Of a stretch of 64,000 nucleotides of DNA, positions 57,388-64,000 are shown piece after piece. The stretch's first letter is position 1. The number at the start of each line of letters is the position of its first letter. The notes below the pieces were generated by a model. The model saw only the letters and a list, made by a program, of their open reading frames with translations, was not told the origin of the DNA and searched no databases. Source of the stretch: Botryotinia globosa (Eukaryota > Ascomycota > Leotiomycetes > Helotiales > Sclerotiniaceae); assembly GCA_014898425.1 (NCBI GenBank), contig RCSZ01000008.1, positions 755,501 to 819,500 of the forward strand, written 5' to 3'. The translations under genes and the position numbers were made by a program.

Positions 57388-59496
57388 TTAACGCGCTGCT
57401 CCAACACCCCAGTTTTCATTCTGCTCCTCGAAAGCCAGATGCTCGAAGAACCAATCTCTGCCGATCTTAAAAATCTCTTTCTTCAAGAGAGACACGTTAA
57501 GGTCAAGCTCCTCGATCTCTATTTCCTCCTCTACCTCCACGTCTTCCCATAGCCAATCTAGAAACTTTTCTGCATTCTGTCTCTCGGTACATTCTCCCTT
57601 CTCGATTAGATATTGCCATCCTTGCTCCAGTCTCCTCTCCCAAATTACTTCGTTCGCAAAGTTTCTGGCCGCTATCACCTTTGGTCCGTCAATCATTTTG
57701 AGAATCAGTGGTGGGCAAGCCGGTTTGGTAGTTTCAGATGACTCTTCATTGTCATCTTCAACCTTCGATGGCACAGGACCGAGCTGCACATGCTCTGATT
57801 TGATGGCTTCGACCACCTCGGTGACTGTGACCAAAGGAACAAGACTAATGTTCTCGGACTTTTTCTTGTGGTTTTTCTTCCTGAACGATGGCATAGGCCA
57901 GCCGCCTTCTTCATGGCCATCGTCGTCTGATGACTCACAACCGGTTTCTTTGAGGGCAACAGGAGAAGAGATTACGCACTCATCAGACTCGGAAACTTCT
58001 GGCATATGCTCGAATTCCTTCACGGGCACAATTGGTAGTTTCTCAGGGCTGCTCGTTTGGATGAGGCTCATGATTTCCGATCTAACCTGTTTGAACATTT
58101 CAGGTGTCACAGGCGCCGATTTGAGAGTCTCCAGAAGTCTTGCGTTCTCTGGCGAAATGTAAGTAACATTCTTCGATGCTATTGGCATACGTGTCACGTT
58201 TCTGACTGTTTCCGGACTTTGCGATTCCCTCTCCTCAGTCTTTCCAGCTATCAATGACCCTGGTATAGAGCCTTGGAATTCTGATGACACGTCGCTGACC
58301 TGTCTAGGCAACGAAGGCGATGAGGTACCATCTCCATCAACTTTGGAATCCCCCGAACTTTCGCCTGTGGTATTCTCGAGTCTCAGTGGTATAAATGCAG
58401 ATGCCGTTGGACATTCTCTCAAGCAAGATACTTCGGGTGGCGTCGTGATGCTCACTGCCCGACTGACTGTTTTGCTAGTTGTGACAGAAAGCGAAGCTGG
58501 CAGCGACGGGAATTCTTTCAGACTCGAAACTTTCAATGAAAGTGGGTTGCCCATCGGGTTGTTGGAACCTCTACTAGCTGTAACTGAGGAAGGTGACGCT
58601 GAAAATATCCGTGTACCAACGACATTTCGTTGCGATGTCGCGTTGCTTATCTCTCGATTTGGTATAGCTCTCTTCGCTGCTGCAGAAGGGGTTGGAGCCG
58701 CAAACACAGGAACGACAAAATTGCTTCGCTGCGGCATGCGAGCGGCCTGCCCAGCCTCCACAATCCCCATGGAAATTGGACCCTTTAATTTGAGCCAATA
58801 TTTTGCATCATGGCAAAGAGGCGCAGCAGGTTTCCAGACGATGCCTTCACCAAGGCCAATGAAGCCAAAAGTCTTCGCAAAAGGACACTCTTTCTCCACC
58901 TCATTGGCCAGAGCTTGCATCTTTGTGAATGCTGGATCCGGGTTCTTCAGTTCGATAGTTTCGTGATAAAATCCTCCCCGAGAGATGTTTAAAATGTTAA
59001 CAGACTCGTTTTCGATGTCTGAATATGGTTCATCCGGCTGCCATTCGTTGTTGATGGAAACGGAAATGATGACGAAATATCGATCTGGCAATGCACTGAC
59101 TGCCACGTCCTTCTGAATCTTTGGGCCGATCCACTCGCCTGCGATGATCAGAGGATGTTCATCGTTGATCTTGGCTTTGGGATTCAGCTTCATGAAACGA
59201 GCATGGAACTGGGTTTTCAGGGCAAGGATTTCCATTCGAGCTGGCTGAATGAAATCAAGGAATTTCAAGCTGTCGAGAGCCGGTGTGAGAACATCCGAGT
59301 TTCGAGTTTGTACATAAATAGTGTCGTCTGCTGTGATGCGAATATCTCCATGTGTCCCATGGAGTTTTACTGTTCCGGTGACAGGGAGTATAGCACGTCG
59401 AGTTTTTGAGGTTCTCTGGTACTTTGAGAATTCCACGAGTAAGTTTTTGGGCTTACCAGAGATTTTGGGATAGAGTGTATCCTTCTTGGAAGCCAT
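57388..59496 (-). CDS. RNA ligase-like nucleotidyltransferase (Rnl2-type fold) with long C-terminal extension
   Basis: A single exon encodes 702 aa from the ATG at 59496; the frame is open further upstream but without an ATG. The N-terminal 245 residues carry the ordered motifs of the RNA ligase/mRNA-capping superfamily. These are motif I TVKLHGTHG with candidate AMP-accepting Lys44, a motif III-like IIAGEWIG (117-124), motif IV GEGIVWK (216-222) and motif V WLKLKG (234-239). In T4 Rnl2-type ligases motif I is KxHG-like, so the fold assignment is good; the actual substrate is unknown. Residues about 250-600 are Ser/Pro/Glu-rich and likely disordered. A conserved-looking helical block (PLILKMIDGPKVIAARNFAN and FLDWLWEDVEVEEEIEIEEL) closes the protein. 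It could seal nicked RNA in repair, or have lost ligase activity. Confidence 0.82.
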   Translation of the reverse strand: MASKKDTLYPKISGKPKNLLVEFSKYQRTSKTRRAILPVTGTVKLHGTHGDIRITADDTIYVQTRNSDVLTPALDSLKFLDFIQPARMEILALKTQFHARFMKLNPKAKINDEHPLIIAGEWIGPKIQKDVAVSALPDRYFVIISVSINNEWQPDEPYSDIENESVNILNISRGGFYHETIELKNPDPAFTKMQALANEVEKECPFAKTFGFIGLGEGIVWKPAAPLCHDAKYWLKLKGPISMGIVEAGQAARMPQRSNFVVPVFAAPTPSAAAKRAIPNREISNATSQRNVVGTRIFSASPSSVTASRGSNNPMGNPLSLKVSSLKEFPSLPASLSVTTSKTVSRAVSITTPPEVSCLRECPTASAFIPLRLENTTGESSGDSKVDGDGTSSPSLPRQVSDVSSEFQGSIPGSLIAGKTEERESQSPETVRNVTRMPIASKNVTYISPENARLLETLKSAPVTPEMFKQVRSEIMSLIQTSSPEKLPIVPVKEFEHMPEVSESDECVISSPVALKETGCESSDDDGHEEGGWPMPSFRKKNHKKKSENISLVPLVTVTEVVEAIKSEHVQLGPVPSKVEDDNEESSETTKPACPPLILKMIDGPKVIAARNFANEVIWERRLEQGWQYLIEKGECTERQNAEKFLDWLWEDVEVEEEIEIEELDLNVSLLKKEIFKIGRDWFFEHLAFEEQNENWGVGAAR

Positions 59497-60008
59497 GATG
59501 TCGCATGCGGTATGGTCAAAGATGGGTATTAAGAACTTGAAGTTGGAATCCGAGAGTAAGATGCGATCGAAGTTGAGAAGCTTGAGAGTTGCTGTGTGGA
59601 AGTTGTTGTAGAGGAGAGGGAATATTTCCGAATGTGGAGTCTTAATGACTGTATATATAGGGATAGAAGTTCGAAGGGGTGAATCAAGTTCCAAAGAAGG
59701 AAGGAAGTTGATTGTGGGGAAGGAGCGCTAAGGGTTGATGCAGATGAATTGCGGAGTAAGTTGCTAACTTTAAAACCGAGTATAAAATTGCTTGTCGTAA
59801 CACAATTACAGTAAATAACGAACCAATTTACTACACCACTGACTTCTCGAAATCACAGATGAACAATACACCTCATGAATTCACCCATTATTCAAGATTC
59901 TGTCTTTCCGGCCTCCCTGCACCGCAACAAAAGTGAATATAGCACATTACCACGCCTTCGACCCCCCGAACGCCAGAAATTAGCAAAATACCTCTTGAGA
60001 TTCACCCA
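59497..60008. other. Intergenic region
   Basis: Contains the presumed promoter of the RNA-ligase-like gene and the 3' end of the gene at 60009. A direct repeat of ATTCACCCATTAT occurs at 59879-59890 and 60001-60012. No coding region is recognised. Confidence 0.4.
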
Positions 60009-60929
60009 TTATGGTGGAAGTTCCGCGACCGCTGGCTGTCTTTGTTCAGTGTCAGGCGCCTCCGCAATCCCACTCCTTTGATTCGATTCCACATTCCCCA
60101 AACTCCAAGTCGACTGTTGGCTGTTCATTAACATACCCATCGGCGCATCATTAGGGATAATAATAATCCTGAACCTTCTCTGTTCCTTCTTCTTCAAGTT
60201 CTTCTCCTTCTTACTGCACTTTTTATCCGACTTTTTTCCCTCATCTTCTCCATTGACCTCGCCCTTAACAGAGGGTAGTTCTAACCACGCCTGAAAACCC
60301 TTACCTCTAAACGACTGATCATTCCATTTGTGCAGCGTAGCTCTCAAACTCCCTTCTTGCATTAATCCATCTTTGACCTTTTCAACTACTTTCTTTCTGT
60401 GAACCGATCTTCCGGTATAATACCCTGCAAAAGGACCACCGAAGACGAGGACTCCAGTACTTAATATACCGGTTGAAATACCGGCGGTCCATGCTGCCCA
60501 GTCCTCCTGTATAGTGAGATTAGCTGCTTTGACAATTTCGTGCGTGAAGAGATGCCATTCATCATGAGAAACACGGTAATCGTAGAGACGTTGATGGAAA
60601 GGAAAGCCGGAGGCTAAAGAATCTGTTCTGGTGGGAATGACGAGTTTGGCGATTGGAAACGAGGGGGTAGAGGTGAGTGCTTGGTTGATGGACATGTTGT
60701 CCTGGGAATCTACTTCTTGGGAATAGGGATCCATCAGGTACGGTGGTGCTTGGGTTGGGTCGTAGTCTGGGGATTGACTTTTTGTATGTTAATTGAAATC
60801 TTTTAATCATGAAAGCTAGAAGACTTACTATGCTACAGATGGCTTCTCATCTAAATCTGGAGAGGCAACCATTTTTCTCTTGATCTGACTACCCAATAGT
60901 CCTTGGGGAACTTTGGTATCGAAGCTCAT
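60009..60929 (-). CDS. Conserved-looking hypothetical protein with a hydrophobic glycine-rich segment
   Basis: I do not recognise this protein. Two exons, 60929-60829 and 60777-60009 with a 51-nt GT-AG intron, give about 289 aa from the ATG of MSFDTKVPQGLLGSQIKRKM. Joining the exons yields VAYQSPDYDPTQAPPYL in frame. The middle (about residues 85-160) has an aromatic segment (HQRLYDYRVSHDEWHLFTHEIV) and a hydrophobic stretch rich in Gly and Thr (WTAGISTGILSTGVLVFGGP). It continues with FAGYYTGRSVHRKKVVEKVKDGL, so it might insert in a membrane. A basic Lys-rich stretch lies near residues 205-230. The tail is low in complexity. It is transcribed in the same direction as the RNA-ligase-like gene; no functional link is evident. 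Confidence 0.7.
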
Positions 60930-63029
60930 TTTCGCCAGATACCTATTGAGTCACAGGAAAATTCTAAACAAGTATAGATGAATCGAAGAAGCAAAACCCA
61001 AAAACGTACGCAGAAACTTTTTAAAGACTATGCGTGGTGCACCAATAAATATACACAAAATAAAATGAATAGACTCTCCTCCGAAAAGTATATTTGTAGC
61101 TCAGCCCAAGCTATCTATCCATGGATGCTTACAGGATCCACATTATCCACGTACTCGTAAAGCACAGACATCCATCAACTGCAAAAGATCACCCCAATCC
61201 CAGCAACATCACCGCCGTTTTGAAATCCAACCCCATATATGTTTGAGGATGTGGGATACGAACAGGCCAATCAATCTAGAAGCACTAACTTGAAAAGTAT
61301 TCTGTGGAGATTGATGATCGGAAGGATGCAGATCTTTGGAAACTCCGAACTCGCAAGTTCAGCAGCCCATCTTTGCTGGGAAGTCCATGGATAACCTTAT
61401 ATATTTGAGGCTCATGCCTTCAAATTCCACATTAAAGATGGATTGTAATTTGTCTGTGACAACTATTGAAATCAAGTTGCTGCCTTGTAATCCCTGAAAA
61501 GCTGATGATTGTCGTTGAAATAAGCAAGGAATTCAAGATAGCAACTTTATGGCCGCTTCTACGCACGTAAATATCGGTTACTGTGTGCAGATTTTACTGT
61601 CTTTTGGATAAGATGTGGCGTCCAACAGTCCCTCACATGTCCGGCGAAAACCCATGGATCCAATATTCCTTGTGGCCCTTCCTTAGATCCGTTGTGCGGC
61701 TGAACCTCCAAGGGCTTGATATATCGATCTGGAGATGAAGATTCGAATCATGTGTGCATTTTTCATGGTTTGGAGGCGTTACGGCGTCAAACAACTCCAC
61801 ACGGGCGAACGAGACATTCACTTCGTCCGTAATAAGAGTTCTTTGACTTTGACTCTTTCATGTTCCCTGTGTTGAAGTGCTTCTGAAGATTCCATTCACA
61901 TAGGTAGTATGAGCATTCAATGAATGACCTCGTGAGTAACCGGCAACTCAATACTAAGTAAGAGAATCATAGAGAGTAACATGGAAAGATAGCTGATGTA
62001 AAGACATGTACGATCTACTGGAAGGAAATGTGCGTCTTATATATCCGAGCAATAGCGAGACATATTATAACAACTTATACGATAAACAGACTAATTTGTT
62101 GAGTCATGACGAGTGAAACAGTATGACGGGAAGACCCCCCCTCTAAACAAACTCTTCTATGTAGCAAATTAGTTGATGAAGCATCAAGATAAAATGCGAA
62201 AAATACTCAATCAATTATGTTTGCAGAAGATTTGCTGGCGGTGAGACCCTGATGTGATAAAGAGTTGAGATTTCAGTAAGTAGAACATTGCTCGTTGACT
62301 CACACCAAGCCGTTCTTTTGAGTTTATAGACACAGTTTTGGATTTTGATATATGCTGATGTTAGAAAGCTAATGCCTTGAGAGAGTAATTTCCTGGGAAG
62401 ATTACCTAATAAGTATCATTCTGAGCAATATTACGGCTCGACCATACTGTACAGAGAAGTATCCACGGACTCAAGAACAATGAGATTATGAGAACCTACA
62501 AACCTGTAAGATTACCCCAGTCATTAGGTCTACCCGTAGACTCTCAACTTCTCAAGCTCATGGATATTCCGACTTATTAATAAGGTTTTCAATAGCGCAA
62601 AATTGGGACCCTGTCAGAAATTCTTGTCATAGTTCTACTTTGTATAGCACCATCTAGTATCCCAAATCGTTTCGTGAGTTTCAAGCAATTATTAACAGAC
62701 CTCTTCTGCATCGCATCAACACCACATGCTTCACTAATCACTGGTCTCAACAAGTTTTCGCTTCGCAAGCACTAATCTCTAATATCTTGTTCCTGGCGGC
62801 GCAGCCCATGAACCACTCACTGTATGACAAGGGCCTCTCCAGAGATATTGCTATTTATTCTGGCATTCGAACGGTGATTTCAACGAAACCAACTGGATGA
62901 TTCTCTGTATTTTCCATCTACTATGAATAACTTCTATACGACACAGTACATACTCCTGAGATCAGACCCGAGTCAGTCTTCAGACAAGAGCCGCGCCCGG
63001 ATACGCATCACAATTTCACACGATTTAAC
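60930..63029. other. Gene-free interval
   Basis: About 2.1 kb in which no protein family or RNA gene is recognised. Open frames are under 65 codons. Confidence 0.5.
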
Positions 63030-63221
63030 TCAATTAGTACCAATCCCAGGTGAATGACTGCCAGCATGATACCCTCGTAAGAAAGTGCCTTGATAAATAC
63101 TGGTCCACATCATATTGAATGGTGGGGGGCCTTCGAATCCGAGCTTGTTCTGTCTATAAAACAATCTCTGAGCTTTATACCTGATTTGTTTGCAAGTTGA
63201 AGTAAAATTGAAAGGGCTCAA
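63030..63221 (-). other. Short open frame resembling a 'CRQI...LFY' motif, possible gene remnant
   Basis: The frame contains STCKQIRYKAQRLFYRQNKL, similar in style to the TCRQIRxEAxxLFYxxN stretch common in fungal F-box-like or 2EXR-type proteins. It is isolated, lies downstream of the edge gene on the same strand, and has no convincing start. It may be a fragment of a decayed paralogue. Confidence 0.25.
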
Positions 63222-63253
63222 TCAGAACCTCTAGTACTCCCTGCGCATAGTAA

Positions 63254-64000
63254 TTACTTCGTGCAGTGGTCCTTCAACATAGGGCTATCATAGAGTAGAA
63301 GGAGCTTGTCGCTTGTCGCTCGTGAAGCCGACGATTGCTTCATACAGGATACCACGAAGCTCGGATGCCAGTTCGAGCAAGGAAAAGGGATTTCCTCGGG
63401 CGTGAAGAAGTTTGGCAAGAAAGAATCATTGATTAGGTATTGATAACCTCCGAATATACCCAATACCAATTTCAGGGGACTGACAGCTGATTGAACAATG
63501 AAGTTTGAACCGAATTGGGTTGATTTCAGATCCAATTTGGATCAAAGTAAGCAAACAGGAAGAGCAAAGGAAAGTTTAACATAACACCTGGGCAGAGTTT
63601 GAATCTACAAATTGAGAACGGAAGATCGCAGGTAAATTGCATTGACGCATTGAACTAATAAGAGTATAAAAATGTGTACCTCAGGTCCAAATAAGATCTT
63701 GTTTGCGTTTGCATGAGTGATGTTGATAAGTTCGCAATCGTCTGATATCAAATATTATGACAGAACCCAAAGTCGGGCAAGAGCGAGGTACAGAGTCATG
63801 TAATGGGGATTAATGATCTAACCCAATAAGATCCACATTAGCCTCGTCAGAAATGCATAATCCCCATCATCCTTGTCAAAATAAATTGACAACTGCCCAA
63901 AAAGCACCCTCGTAGAATTTAACAGCCATTCTTCCAGTTTTCCAAAGACAATTGTTTGGCCAGACTTGCTACAGAACTTTTGCAGTGAGGTGTTGGCAAA
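63254..64000 (-). pseudogene. Partial gene at the right edge, with an apparent in-frame stop
   Basis: Reading leftwards from the window edge, the minus strand is open from 64000 to 63823 (...KLEEWLLNSTRVLFGQLSIYF, then FLTRLMWILL). A GT-AG intron (63822-63742) joins it in frame to DDCELINITHANANKILFGPE (63741-63680). A second possible intron (63679-63605) leads to IQTLPRCYVKLSFALPVCLL (from 63604). A TGA at 63544-63542 interrupts that frame, which then continues open for about 96 codons to TAA at 63254. I do not recognise the family. Either the gene is broken by the TGA, or the last intron is different and skips it. The 5' part lies outside the window. Confidence 0.35.

Noticed and set aside
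1..64000. CRISPR arrays, bacterial operons or ribosome binding sites
   Set aside because: The window is eukaryotic, with spliced genes; tandem arrays here are contiguous microsatellites without spacers.

Overview
This window is nuclear DNA from a filamentous ascomycete. Genes carry short GT-AG introns (about 50-175 nt), and the families present (GH35 beta-galactosidase, Zn2Cys6 regulator, HET-domain protein, SWC4, MPP10, NUP133, Yck-type casein kinase I) are fungal. The moderate GC content, the long intergenic tracts full of TAGG, CATA and pyrimidine microsatellites, and the protein style suggest Leotiomycetes, possibly Sclerotiniaceae. That placement is an impression, not a search result.

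Layout. Roughly 0.8-4.1 kb (+) is a secreted GH35 beta-galactosidase in five exons. About 4.1-11.7 kb is gene-poor. At 11.7-14.0 kb (+) a Zn2Cys6 DNA-binding domain is fused to a maltose-acetyltransferase-type domain. At 14.8-15.9 kb there is a compound satellite and a 515-bp AT-rich element with 24-bp terminal inverted repeats. At 16.0-20.1 kb (-) four exons encode a protein kinase-HET fusion. An alpha/beta hydrolase (21.9-22.9, -) follows, then a divergent SWC4 (-) / p24 cargo receptor (+) pair at 24.0-27.2 kb and casein kinase I (29.2-30.8, -). The stretch 30.8-37.5 kb is a 6.7-kb gene desert of microsatellites, a minisatellite and an AT-rich block. Next come NUP133 (37.5-41.8, -), divergent from an AFG1-like ATPase (42.8-44.9, +), which converges on MPP10 (45.1-47.3, -). 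After a gene-poor stretch there is an SPX-domain membrane protein (50.4-52.0, +), a macro-domain protein (54.7-56.1, -), an RNA-ligase-like protein (57.4-59.5, -) and an unrecognised two-exon gene (60.0-60.9, -). At the right edge lies a partial, possibly broken gene on the minus strand.

Most genes are unrelated housekeeping functions: chromatin remodelling, ribosome biogenesis, nuclear pore, secretion, signalling. The most distinctive items are the non-RD kinase-HET fusion (an immune-receptor-like architecture), the Zn-cluster/acetyltransferase fusion, and the adjacent macro-domain and RNA-ligase-like genes. Splice sites were assigned by eye from GT/AG signals, frame continuity and family conservation. 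No alignment or database search was run.
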